64,000 nucleotides of DNA, from NCBI RefSeq assembly GCF_900996235.1, contig NZ_CAAJGM010000208.1:743596-807595 (forward strand), in the 5' to 3' direction. Below are positions 18,632 through 27,025 of this stretch, in pieces. The notes under the pieces were generated by a model. The model was not told where the DNA came from. It searched no databases and worked only from the letters and a program-made list of their open reading frames with translations. A program made the translations under genes and the position numbers. Each line of letters opens with the position of its first letter. Position 1 is the first letter of the stretch. This stretch comes from Paraburkholderia sp. BCC1885. GTDB lineage: Bacteria > Pseudomonadota > Gammaproteobacteria > Burkholderiales > Burkholderiaceae.

Positions 18632-19249
18632 TTACTTGGCAGCGGCCGGCTTGACCGAAGCGACTTCCGCGTCAGCTTGCGTGCGCGTTGCCTTGATCGA
18701 TTGCGGCATGTACTTCTGCATCAGACCGTTCACGACGTCGCGGCCAACCTGGTCTTGCACCTGGATGAACTTACGGCCCGTCGGGCTCTTGTAGAACGCC
18801 GTCAGATCCTTGATTTCCGACGTGCTGTAGTACTTCGCGTAAGCGTCGTACTGAGCTTGCATCGCATCCTGACGGAAGCCGTCCGTTGCGAAGACCTGGC
18901 CTGCCGAGTCAACCAGCTTCGGCACGGCGTTCTTCTGCAGCGTCGGGACGGAAGCCTGTTTCTGCTTGTCCGTCATGGACTTGTTTTCGCTCAAAGCGTC
19001 CGACAGGATGGCCGGAACCAGTTGTTTTGCCTGCATTTGCGCGCTGTTACCGATCGCGCCGACGAGCTTTTGCGCGTCGATTGCGTCCAGCAGATCCTTG
19101 ATGGCAGCCTGCTTGGCCGGATCAACCGGTGCCGGAGCAGCCGTGCTGTTGTCTGCCGGATTCGGCGTTTGCGTCTGAAGTGCCTGCGCCATTGCGAACG
19201 CCGGTACGAAAGCAGCCAGCAACATCAACTGTTTGAATCCTTTTTGCAT
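18632..19249 (-). CDS. DUF2059 domain-containing exported protein
   Basis: A 205-residue protein with a signal peptide (residues 1 to about 22, ending AFAMAQA). A DUF2059 domain in the C-terminal half includes YDAYAKYYSTSEIKDLTAFYKSPTGRKF. DUF2059 proteins are periplasmic and have no firm function. The start at 19249 sits 5 bases after a GGAG sequence, and the overlapping ATG at 19252 is too close to it. The gene follows gyrA by about 117 bases and ends in a terminator, so it may be read with gyrA or alone. Confidence 0.85.
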   Translation of the reverse strand: MQKGFKQLMLLAAFVPAFAMAQALQTQTPNPADNSTAAPAPVDPAKQAAIKDLLDAIDAQKLVGAIGNSAQMQAKQLVPAILSDALSENKSMTDKQKQASVPTLQKNAVPKLVDSAGQVFATDGFRQDAMQAQYDAYAKYYSTSEIKDLTAFYKSPTGRKFIQVQDQVGRDVVNGLMQKYMPQSIKATRTQADAEVASVKPAAAK

Positions 19250-19366
19250 CATTACTCCCAAAGAGAAATTAGTCGAACTGCATGCCGCGTGGACTGCTAC
19301 GCATCAGCCCGATGCGCCTGTCTACGTCCCCGCGGCGTTCACTCGTTACATGATTGCCGGCGCGAA

Positions 19367-21997
19367 TCAGGCTGCTCCGCCCTCTTCACCGCTTTCGTCA
19401 CCGTCAGCGGAACCTTCGGCGTCGCTTTCCACATCAGCTTCGGCTTCAGCAACCTGCTGCAAACCGGAAAGCTTCGTCCCGTCATCAAGGCTGATGAGTG
19501 TAACACCTTGGGTTGCGCGGCCCATTTCACGGATTTCCGACACGCGCGTGCGAATCAGCACGCCCGTATTGGTAATCAGCATGATCTGAGCCTCCGGATC
19601 CACCAGCGTCGCGGCAACGACCCGGCCGTTGCGCTCCGACGTCTGGATCGCGATCATTCCCTTCGTACCGCGCCCATGACGCGTGTACTCGGTGATGGGC
19701 GTGCGTTTGCCGAAGCCGTTCTCCGTGGCAGTGAGCACTGACTGCTGCTCGTCGCCGGCAACCAGCAGCGCAATGACCTGCTGCCCGTCGTCCAGCTGCA
19801 TGCCGCGCACGCCGCGAGCCTCGCGGCCCATCGGACGAACGTCGTTCTCGTCGAAGCGAACCGCCTTGCCCGAATCCGAGAACAGCATTACGTCGTGCTG
19901 GCCGTCGGTGATGGCCGCGCCGATCAGGTAATCACCGTCATCCAGACCGACCGCAATAATACCCTTGCGCAGCGGCCGACTAAAGGCTTCTAGCGGCGTC
20001 TTTTTTACCGTTCCTAACGCGGTGGCCATGAACACGAACTTGTCCGCCGAGAATTCCTTGACCGGCAGCACTACCGTGATCTTCTCGCCGTCCTGTAGCG
20101 GGAACATGTTGACAATCGGACGGCCGCGCGAGTTCCGCGAGCCCTGCGGCACTTCATAGACCTTGACCCAGTAGACGCGGCCGCGGTTCGAGAAGCACAG
20201 AATGTGGTCGTGCGTGTTGGCGATGAAGAGCGTGTCGATCCAGTCGTCTTCCTTCATGGAAGTCGCCTGTTTGCCGCGACCTCCGCGCTTCTGGGCGCGA
20301 TATTCGGACAACGGCTGCGATTTCACATAACCGGCGTGCGACATGGTCACCACCATGTCCTGCGGCGTGATCAGGTCTTCGGTGTTCAGTTCGGTGGCGT
20401 TCAGCTCGATCTTCGAGCGGCGGGCGTCGCCGAATTCGGCCTTGATCGAGGTGAGTTCGTCGACGATGATCGCCGTAATGCGCTCCGGGCGCGCCAGGAT
20501 GTCCAGCAGGTCGGCGATCTGGGCCATGACTTCGCGGTACTCGCCGATGATCTTGTCCTGCTCCAGACCGGTCAGGCGTTGCAGACGCATCTGCAAGATT
20601 TCCTGAGCCTGGGTGTCGGACAGACGATAGAGCCCGTCGGACTGCATGCCGAACGCAGGGTTCAACCCTTCCGGACGATATGCTTCGCGACCGCCGGCCG
20701 AGGCATTTTCCGTCTCGGCACGCGACAACATCTCACGCACCAGCGACGAATCCCACGGCCGGTTCATCAATTCCTGCTTCGCGATAGGCGGCGTCGGCGC
20801 AGCCTTGATGATGGCGATGAACTCGTCGATGTTGGCGAGCGCCACGGCCAGGCCTTCCAGCACGTGACCACGTTCGCGCGCCTTGCGCAGTTCGTAAACA
20901 GTGCGCCGCGTCAGCACTTCCCGCCGGTGCGACAGGAAGCAGCTGAGCATTTCCTTCAGGTTCAGCAGCTTCGGCTGGCCGTCGACCAGCGCGACCATGT
21001 TCATGCCGAAGGTATCCTGCAGCTGGGTTGCCTTATACAGATTGTTGAGAATGACCTCGGGCACTTCGCCGCGCTTCAGCTCGATTACCACCCGCATGCC
21101 GCTCTTGTCAGACTCGTCGCGGATGTCGGAAATGCCTTCCAGCTTCTTCTCGTTGACGAGTTCGGCGATGCGCTCGAGCAGCGAGCGCTTGTTCACCTGG
21201 TACGGCAACTCGTCGACGATGATCGCCATGCGCTGACCGCGGTCGATTTCCTCGAAGTGCGTGAGGGCGCGCATCACCACGCGGCCACGGCCGGTGTGAT
21301 AGCCGTCGCGCACACCGGCCACGCCGTAGATGATGCCGGCGGTCGGGAAGTCGGGCGCCGGAACAATTTCGATCAGTTCGTCGATCGTGGCTTCCGGATT
21401 CTTCAGCAGATGCTGACAGGCGTCGACAATCTCGTTCAGATTGTGCGGCGGAATGTTGGTTGCCATTCCCACCGCGATGCCGGACGAGCCATTGATCAGC
21501 AGATTGGGGATACGCGCCGGGAGAATGGCCGGTTCGTTTTCGCTGCCGTCGTAGTTCGGCGTGAAATCGACCGTTTCCTTGTCGATGTCGGCGAGCAGCT
21601 CATGGCCGATCTTCGACATGCGGATTTCGGTGTACCGCATTGCCGCGGCGTTGTCGCCGTCGACCGAACCGAAATTGCCCTGGCCATCCACCAGCATGTA
21701 ACGCAGGGAAAAGTCCTGCGCCATCCGGACAATCGTGTCGTAGACAGCCGTGTCGCCGTGCGGGTGATATTTACCGATCACGTCGCCGACAATACGCGCC
21801 GACTTCTTGTAAGCTCGGTTCCAGTCGTTGTTCAGTTCGTGCATCGCGTACAGCACGCGCCGGTGCACCGGCTTCAGGCCATCGCGAACGTCGGGAAGCG
21901 CACGCCCCACGATCACGCTCATCGCGTAATCGAGATACGAACGGCGCATTTCCTCCTCTAGGGAGATTGGCAGAGTCTCTTTGGCGAATTGATCCAT
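19367..21997 (-). CDS. gyrA: DNA gyrase subunit A
   Basis: An 876-residue type IIA topoisomerase subunit. The catalytic Tyr122 lies in MRYTEIRMSK. The quinolone-determining stretch is KYHPHGDTAVYDTIV, with Thr83 and Asp87 at E. coli numbering. The breakage-reunion domain runs to about residue 520, and the C-terminal beta-pinwheel carries the GyrA-box-type QKRGGRGKQ. The tail is acidic (DGDESGEEGG), as in many proteobacterial GyrA. It has full length and heads the long minus-strand gene run. Confidence 0.97.
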   Translation of the reverse strand: MDQFAKETLPISLEEEMRRSYLDYAMSVIVGRALPDVRDGLKPVHRRVLYAMHELNNDWNRAYKKSARIVGDVIGKYHPHGDTAVYDTIVRMAQDFSLRYMLVDGQGNFGSVDGDNAAAMRYTEIRMSKIGHELLADIDKETVDFTPNYDGSENEPAILPARIPNLLINGSSGIAVGMATNIPPHNLNEIVDACQHLLKNPEATIDELIEIVPAPDFPTAGIIYGVAGVRDGYHTGRGRVVMRALTHFEEIDRGQRMAIIVDELPYQVNKRSLLERIAELVNEKKLEGISDIRDESDKSGMRVVIELKRGEVPEVILNNLYKATQLQDTFGMNMVALVDGQPKLLNLKEMLSCFLSHRREVLTRRTVYELRKARERGHVLEGLAVALANIDEFIAIIKAAPTPPIAKQELMNRPWDSSLVREMLSRAETENASAGGREAYRPEGLNPAFGMQSDGLYRLSDTQAQEILQMRLQRLTGLEQDKIIGEYREVMAQIADLLDILARPERITAIIVDELTSIKAEFGDARRSKIELNATELNTEDLITPQDMVVTMSHAGYVKSQPLSEYRAQKRGGRGKQATSMKEDDWIDTLFIANTHDHILCFSNRGRVYWVKVYEVPQGSRNSRGRPIVNMFPLQDGEKITVVLPVKEFSADKFVFMATALGTVKKTPLEAFSRPLRKGIIAVGLDDGDYLIGAAITDGQHDVMLFSDSGKAVRFDENDVRPMGREARGVRGMQLDDGQQVIALLVAGDEQQSVLTATENGFGKRTPITEYTRHGRGTKGMIAIQTSERNGRVVAATLVDPEAQIMLITNTGVLIRTRVSEIREMGRATQGVTLISLDDGTKLSGLQQVAEAEADVESDAEGSADGDESGEEGGAA

Positions 21998-22482
21998 TAT
22001 CCGTATCTTTTACGTGCGAAGACGATGACGAAACCACGCCTTCGCGTAGGCGCTGCAGGCGCAACGCATCACGCGATTCTAACACGCGGCGCATCCACGC
22101 CCGGCGGGGGTACGTATACCTATTAGTGGAAGGTGCGCGAGCGGCTGCAAAGAGGTTCCAGCGGGAAGTCGGGGCAGGCCCGATTTATGCTGGCCCCTTT
22201 TCGGCTCACAGCCATGACTGGCGGGGCATGCACCGTTGTTGTCAGGCCTCTGTTGCGGATGCACCACAATCGGACAGGGCTATGGAAGGTGGGCAGATTT
22301 TTTTACGTGGGAAGGGAACGATATGGCAAAATGCCAACGCACAAAGAAGTTAGACACTGCTCGAAGTCTACACAGCGCGTTTTTTGTTCCGCACCAATGT
22401 TATACTTCGAGCAATGTATGACTTGTCATCGTCAACAAGCTCGCAGTAAACCTGCGGTAATCTCAATTTCGAGAGGAGAAAT
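21998..22482. other. divergent intergenic region between gyrA and ompA
   Basis: These 485 bases must hold the gyrA promoter on the minus strand and the ompA promoter on the plus strand. The part from about 22290 is clearly AT-richer than the rest of the window. A TATACT hexamer lies at 22401-22406, with no good -35 at the standard distance. No gene is supported. Confidence 0.5.
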
Positions 22483-23133
22483 ATGAATAAACTTTCAAAG
22501 CTCGCGTTCATTGCAGCTACCGCAGTTATGGCTGCATCCGCAATGGCACAGTCGGTGCCGGCGTCGCGACAAGCTGTGAACGACAACTGGGTGAACGGCA
22601 CGGGCGAGTACGTGTGGATGAACGGCACGAACGAACTCTGCTGGCGCGATGCATTCTGGACGCCGGCAACCGCCAACGCAAAGTGCGATGGCGCCCTGGT
22701 TGCTCAGGCGCCGACTCCGCCGGCACCGGCTCCGGCACCGGCACCGGTTATCCAAAGCCAGAAGATCACGTATCAAGCTGACGCTCTGTTCGACTTCGAC
22801 AAGGCTATCCTGAAGCCGGCTGGCAAGGAAAAGCTGGACGATCTGGCATCGAAGATCGGCGCGCTGAATCTGGAAGTTGTGGTTGCAACGGGCTACACGG
22901 ACCGTATCGGTTCGGATAAGTACAACGACCGCCTGTCGCTGCGTCGTGCACAAGCTGTCAAGGCATACCTGGTCAGCAAGGGCATCGAAGCCAACCGCAT
23001 CTACACGGAAGGCAAGGGCAAGCGCAACCCGGTCACGACCGGTTGCAACCAGAAGAACCGTAAGCAACTTATCGCCTGCCTCGCACCGGATCGTCGCGTG
23101 GAAGTCGAAGTTGTCGGTACTTCGAAGCAGTAA
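22483..23133 (+). CDS. ompA: OmpA family outer membrane protein
   Basis: A 216-residue envelope protein. The signal peptide (residues 1-22) ends in ASAMA. A short region with a WVNGTGEYVWMNGTNELCWRD motif and a Pro/Ala hinge (PTPPAPAPAPAP) follows. The C-terminal OmpA peptidoglycan-binding domain covers about 93-210 (FDFDKAILKPAGKEKL, TGYTDRIGSDKYNDRLSLRRAQAV). The eight-stranded barrel of E. coli OmpA is absent, as is usual for this Burkholderiales form. A strong AGGAG ribosome site precedes the ATG, and codon use suggests high expression. A strong terminator follows. Confidence 0.94.
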   Translation: MNKLSKLAFIAATAVMAASAMAQSVPASRQAVNDNWVNGTGEYVWMNGTNELCWRDAFWTPATANAKCDGALVAQAPTPPAPAPAPAPVIQSQKITYQADALFDFDKAILKPAGKEKLDDLASKIGALNLEVVVATGYTDRIGSDKYNDRLSLRRAQAVKAYLVSKGIEANRIYTEGKGKRNPVTTGCNQKNRKQLIACLAPDRRVEVEVVGTSKQ

Positions 23134-23154
23134 GCTCCAAATTACCGCAGTATC

Positions 23155-23182
23155 AAAGCCCCGCTTCGGCGGGGCTTTTTTT
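23155..23182 (+). terminator. terminator of ompA
   Basis: AAAGCCCCGC-TTCG-GCGGGGCTTTTTTT: a GC stem with a stable UUCG loop and a U-run, 21 bases after the ompA stop. Confidence 0.93.
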
Positions 23183-23365
23183 ATGTCCAGATGTCTGCAT
23201 GCGCCAGATTGGGGCATGCTTGCGGCAGCCGATCGCATGCCGGCCGAAGGACCGATTTCGTCAAATCGAGCGTCCACTGCATTTTGCCGCCCTAGCCGTC
23301 GGACTATATACTCGGGGCTTATCCGCGATACCCGCTCACCCGCTCTCATCAAGGCCGCATTCGCC

Positions 23366-24064
23366 ATGACCAACGCCGATCCCCACGAACTACAAAAATT
23401 CAGCGATCTCGCTCATCGCTGGTGGGACCCGAACGCCGAATTCAAACCGCTACACGAACTGAATCCGGTGCGGCTCGGCTGGATCGACGCTCACGCGCAT
23501 CTCGCCGGCAAGCGGGTGCTCGATATTGGTTGCGGCGGTGGCATTCTGACGGAATCGATGGCCGGATTAGGTGCGCACGCGAAGGGAATCGACCTCTCGC
23601 ACCAGGCGCTCGGCGTGGCAGATCTTCACAGCCTTGAAAGCGGTGTAACCGTCGATTACGAAGAAATCGCCGCGGAAGCGCTCGCCGCCCGCGAACCCGG
23701 CACCTACGACGTGGTGACCTGCATGGAAATGCTTGAGCACGTGCCCGAACCGGCGGCCATCGTCGCCGCCTGCAAGGCATTGGTGAAGCCCGGCGGCTGG
23801 GTGTTTTTCTCGACGCTCAACCGCAACGTCAAATCCTATCTGTTCGCGGTAATCGGCGCGGAGTACATTGCGCGGATGCTGCCCAAGGGCACGCACGACT
23901 ACGCGCGCTTTATCCGCCCGTCAGAACTGGCCGGTTTCGTGCGCGCCGCCGATTTGCGCACGGCGGACATCAAGGGCATCGTGTACAACCCGCTCAGCAA
24001 GCACTTCGCTCTGTCGGACGACACGAGCATCAACTACATGCTCGCCTGCCGCCGCGACGCCTGA
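23366..24064 (+). CDS. ubiG: ubiquinone biosynthesis O-methyltransferase
   Basis: A 232-residue SAM-dependent methyltransferase that carries out both O-methylations in ubiquinone synthesis. The SAM motif I is VLDIGCGGGILTE at residues 51-63. The N-terminal FSDLAHRWWDPNAEFKPLHELNP and the FFSTLNRNVKSY segment are typical of UbiG. The ATG at 23366 was chosen because the longer frame covers the ompA 3' region and its terminator. It is followed after 25 bases by gph, as in several Proteobacteria. Confidence 0.95.
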   Translation: MTNADPHELQKFSDLAHRWWDPNAEFKPLHELNPVRLGWIDAHAHLAGKRVLDIGCGGGILTESMAGLGAHAKGIDLSHQALGVADLHSLESGVTVDYEEIAAEALAAREPGTYDVVTCMEMLEHVPEPAAIVAACKALVKPGGWVFFSTLNRNVKSYLFAVIGAEYIARMLPKGTHDYARFIRPSELAGFVRAADLRTADIKGIVYNPLSKHFALSDDTSINYMLACRRDA

Positions 24065-24089
24065 CGCGCACCGACCACCCTACGCATCC

Positions 24090-24803
24090 ATGAGCGACCC
24101 TACCCCCCTGCCCCAACGCGAAGACGAAGATGCCTCGATCGGCCTGTGCCAGGCGGTCCTGTTCGACCTCGACGGCACCCTCGCCGACACGGCGCCCGAT
24201 CTGGCCGCGGCCGTCAACAAGATGCGCCACGAGCGCGGCCTCGAGATGGTGCCGCTCGAAGAGCTGCGGCCGCTGGCTTCGGCCGGCGCGCGCGGGCTGA
24301 TTGGCGGCGCCTTCGGCATTGGGCCTGAGCACCCCGAATTTGCGGCGATGCGCGAGGAGTTTCTCGCCAATTACGAAGCAGACCTGTGCATCGAGACCAC
24401 GCTCTTCCCCGGCATCGATGCGCTGCTCGACGAACTCGATGCACGCGGCGTGCGCTGGGGCGTGGTCACCAATAAGGTGGCACGCCTCACCGATCCGCTA
24501 GTGGCGCTGCTGGGCCTGGATACGCGAGCCGGCTGCGTGGTCAGCGGCGACACGACGCCGCACTCCAAGCCGCATCCGGCGCCGCTGCTGCACGCGGCGC
24601 GCATGCTGGATCTCCCGCCGGAGCGCGTCGTCTATGTGGGCGACGACTTGCGCGACGTGCAGGCGGGGTTCGCGGCCGGCATGGTGACCGTCGCGGCCGC
24701 CTACGGCTACTGCGGCAACGACATCCCGCCGAGCCGCTGGCATGCGCAATACGTGGTCGGGTCAACGGCGGAACTGCAGGAGCTGCTGCGCGAGATCAGT
24801 TGA
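24090..24803 (+). CDS. gph: phosphoglycolate phosphatase (HAD family)
   Basis: A 237-residue HAD-superfamily hydrolase. Motif I is FDLDGTLADT, with Asp26 and Asp28. Motif II is VVTNK, and the C-terminal VGDDLRDVQAG motif binds magnesium. It removes 2-phosphoglycolate formed in DNA repair or by oxygenation. Its position after ubiG supports Gph over other HAD phosphatases (UbiG-Gph linkage is common). The start at 24090 avoids overlap with ubiG. Confidence 0.9.
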   Translation: MSDPTPLPQREDEDASIGLCQAVLFDLDGTLADTAPDLAAAVNKMRHERGLEMVPLEELRPLASAGARGLIGGAFGIGPEHPEFAAMREEFLANYEADLCIETTLFPGIDALLDELDARGVRWGVVTNKVARLTDPLVALLGLDTRAGCVVSGDTTPHSKPHPAPLLHAARMLDLPPERVVYVGDDLRDVQAGFAAGMVTVAAAYGYCGNDIPPSRWHAQYVVGSTAELQELLREIS

Positions 24804-24913
24804 GCGGCTTGCCGTTACGCGGGAAGCGGCGTCCGTTCCAAAGACAGGCAAGACAGGGCTGTCAATTTATTGTAAAATATACTTTGGCCTAGAAATTTTA
24901 GGCAACAAACCGT

Positions 24914-25283
24914 GGGGGCGACCTGGTTTCGACAGGGGTTGCGAAGCGGCTAGGGCATACCGAGGACCCGTCACCTCGTTAATCAATGGGAAAAACGTAA
25001 CTGCAAACGACGATACGTTCGCACTGGCAGCCTAAGGGCCGCCGTCCTCTGCCTAGTTTACTGACGGGCTAGAGTCGCAAGACCGGTAGCAATACCGACA
25101 GAGGTCATATACGTCAGTTAAGCCTTGGCGGTGTCACGACGTCCGGGTCGAAAATCTAGTGAATCGCCGTAGTGCAGCGTGTTCGTCCGCGTCGCTCCGG
25201 TTAAATCAAATGACAGAACTAAGTATGTAGAACTGGTCGTAGAGTGCTTCTGGACGCGGGTTCGATTCCCGCCGCCTCCACCA
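24914..25283 (+). ncRNA. ssrA: transfer-messenger RNA (tmRNA)
   Basis: The 5' end GGGGGCGACCTGGTTTCGAC is the tmRNA acceptor/D-like region. The 3' end has the T-arm GGTTCGATTCCCGCC and the matching acceptor GCCTCCA followed by CCA. The length is about 370 bases, which fits one-piece tmRNA. It rescues stalled ribosomes with SmpB. An AT-rich stretch with TATACT at 24878-24883 lies upstream and probably contains its promoter. Confidence 0.96.
25003..25035 (+). other. tmRNA tag reading frame
   Basis: The frame GCA AAC GAC GAT ACG TTC GCA CTG GCA GCC TAA encodes the degradation tag ANDDTFALAA. The LAA end is the ClpXP/ClpAP recognition signal. Confidence 0.93.
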
Positions 25284-25297
25284 AAAAATCGAACATG

Positions 25298-25332
25298 AAA
25301 CCCCGTAAGAGCGAAGGCTTGCGGGGTTTTTG
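25298..25332 (+). terminator. terminator of tmRNA
   Basis: AAACCCCGTAAG pairs with CTTGCGGGGTTT around an 8-base loop, and a T-run follows. It lies 15 bases after the tmRNA CCA. Confidence 0.85.
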
Positions 25333-25387
25333 TTTTTCTGGCTCACCGGCCGACATCGTGATTTTCCCGATGCAAGTGCCTCCCCAC

Positions 25388-25421
25388 AAAACCCCGACTA
25401 CGACCACGCTTACGGGGTTTT
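25388..25421 (-). terminator. terminator of the 88-residue protein gene
   Basis: On the minus strand, GAAAACCCCGTAAGC...GGGGTTTTG forms a hairpin ending in a short U-run just after the 25434 stop codon. The AAAACCCCG and CGGGGTTTT arms enclose about 16 bases. Confidence 0.65.
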
Positions 25422-25433
25422 CGCGAGCCGCCC

Positions 25434-25700
25434 TCACTGATCCTGCGGACACTGCAGATTGCAGCCATTCGGATCGCCGTTATCGCCCTTGCGGCGCATT
25501 GCGGACTTCTTGTCGGATTGGTACTTGGTATCCGGCGCCGAAGCCCCGAACGGCAGTTGCGGATGTTCCTGCAAATGGAATCCGTCGTCCAGAATACCGC
25601 CCGGCACGCCCGGCGAATTCTGAGCGAAAGCAATCGAAACGGTGGCGCACAGCGTGCCTGCCGTGACGGCAACAGCACAGGCTTTAAGAAGAACGTTCAT
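25434..25700 (-). CDS. small exported hypothetical protein
   Basis: An 88-residue protein that I do not recognise. A clear signal peptide occupies residues 1-26 (MNVLLKACAVAVTAGTLCATVSIAFA, then QNS). The mature part is about 62 residues, polar, with a cysteine pair near the end (CNLQC). Start and stop fit a self-contained gene, with a hairpin terminator directly downstream. It lies alone between the tmRNA and the regulator gene on the same strand. It could be a short periplasmic or secreted protein conserved in the genus, but I cannot check this. Confidence 0.65.
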   Translation of the reverse strand: MNVLLKACAVAVTAGTLCATVSIAFAQNSPGVPGGILDDGFHLQEHPQLPFGASAPDTKYQSDKKSAMRRKGDNGDPNGCNLQCPQDQ

Positions 25701-25810
25701 GTCGATCCGGCGCGGCGGCCCGCGCAGTTGAGGCTAAATCAGAAGATCAAAGAGTATCGCATACCGCCCCGCGTCGCAGCCACCGCCTGCTCCGCTCCTG
25801 TTACCGCGGC

Positions 25811-26890
25811 TTACGCGAGCGGCGGGCCGAGCCCGTCTTCGAGTTCCAGCAGCGTGCCGCATTCCGCGGGATTGTAGCCTTCCAGCCGCGCCACCCCGCT
25901 TCTGAACGCCTCGCTACGCAGCATCTCGATGACGGTGACGAGCGGCGCCCGCTCCAGCGCCGCCCGGTCGCAGGCAAAGTAATAGTCCTCGTCGACGACC
26001 GGCACGAAATCGAGACCGAAATGATGCGCGGCCGGCTCGACGCCGAATCCCACGTCAGCCATGCCGCTGGCGACAAACGCCGCGATCGCCGAATGCGTCA
26101 GTTCCGTCGATGCGTAGCCGTTGACCCGATCGGGATCGACACCCACGCGGCGCAGCGCCAGATCGAGCAGCATCCGCGTACCGGAGCCCGGCTGGCGGTT
26201 GACGAAACGGATGTCGTCGCGCGCCAGATCACGCAGTCCGCCGATCTGCTTCGGATTGCCCTTCGAGAGAAACAGCCCCTGCTTGCGCTGCGTGAGATGG
26301 AGCAGCACGTGGCGCTCGGGGTCGAGCCAGCGCCGGTAGTTGCTGGCGCACGCAGCGCGAAATTCGCCGCGCGGCAAATGAAAACCGGCCAGGTCGCACT
26401 CGCCTCGCGCGAGCGCGGTCACCGCGTCCGCGCTGTCGCGATACTTGATATCGACGGGCACGTCATCGGCCACCAGCGCCGTCACCAGCGCGGCCACCGC
26501 GTAACCGTGCGACGCGTGAATGCGGACGTCGTCGGCGGGCGGCGCGAGCCAACGGTTCAGATCGCTCGCCACCTCGCTCGCCAGCGCCCGCATGTTGCCG
26601 TCGAGCCGCTCGCCACACAGCCGCTGCGCGCGCAGCACCGCCTGACCGAGTTCCGAGAGTACCGAGCCGCGCCCGCGCTCCTTCGCGATCAACGGACCGC
26701 CCAGCCGTTCCTCGATGCTGCGCAGCAAACCCCACGCATGACGGTAGGACAAACCCTTAAGCGTCGCCGCCTGAGCGATGCTGCCCGCTTCGTCGACGAG
26801 CGCCAAAAGCTGCACGACGTCCGTCAGGCTGGCTTCGCGGCCGTCCGCGTCACGGATAACCAGCTGCGCATGGCATTCGATCCTGATCAT
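25811..26890 (-). CDS. ModE/FdsR-like transcriptional regulator with ligand-binding domain
   Basis: A 359-residue regulator. The N-terminal ModE-type winged helix is at about 15-90 (AGSIAQAATLKGLSYRHAWGLLRSIEERLGG is the helix-turn-helix part). The C-terminal periplasmic-binding-protein-like domain at about 110-350 resembles the molybdate/LysR-substrate fold, with RFVNRQPGSGTRMLLD. It is divergent from fdsG, as in the fds loci of Cupriavidus and Rhodobacter, where FdsR-type proteins control formate dehydrogenase. That role is inferred from position. The ligand may be molybdate or formate. Confidence 0.82.
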   Translation of the reverse strand: MIRIECHAQLVIRDADGREASLTDVVQLLALVDEAGSIAQAATLKGLSYRHAWGLLRSIEERLGGPLIAKERGRGSVLSELGQAVLRAQRLCGERLDGNMRALASEVASDLNRWLAPPADDVRIHASHGYAVAALVTALVADDVPVDIKYRDSADAVTALARGECDLAGFHLPRGEFRAACASNYRRWLDPERHVLLHLTQRKQGLFLSKGNPKQIGGLRDLARDDIRFVNRQPGSGTRMLLDLALRRVGVDPDRVNGYASTELTHSAIAAFVASGMADVGFGVEPAAHHFGLDFVPVVDEDYYFACDRAALERAPLVTVIEMLRSEAFRSGVARLEGYNPAECGTLLELEDGLGPPLA

Positions 26891-26965
26891 ATATGCTGAC
26901 TCGCCTCCTATTGCGTCAGGGCCAGTACCCGCCTATCTTTGCTCTACACATACCAATCAGGTGAA

Positions 26966-27004
26966 GCATATGTGCACACTTTATGAAATACAAGTGCATA
27001 TAAG
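26966..27004. promoter_or_regulatory. candidate operator between regulator and fdsG
   Basis: The imperfect inverted motifs GCATATGTGCAC and GTGCATATAAG lie 16-38 bases before the fdsG ribosome site. A related ATATATGC lies at the regulator start. AT-rich palindromes of this kind suit a ModE-like dimer. No binding data are available. Confidence 0.35.
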
Positions 27005-27025
27005 ACTTCGGAGGAGCCCCCCACT

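Noticed and set aside
20204..21961. 585-codon open frame antisense to gyrA
   Set aside because: It lies wholly inside gyrA and is a codon-bias shadow.
22877..23365. N-terminal extension of ubiG
   Set aside because: It would read through the ompA 3' end and its terminator in another frame.
24914..25283. tmRNA gene as an integration site
   Set aside because: tmRNA 3' ends often host elements, but no integrase or repeat of the 3' end follows here.
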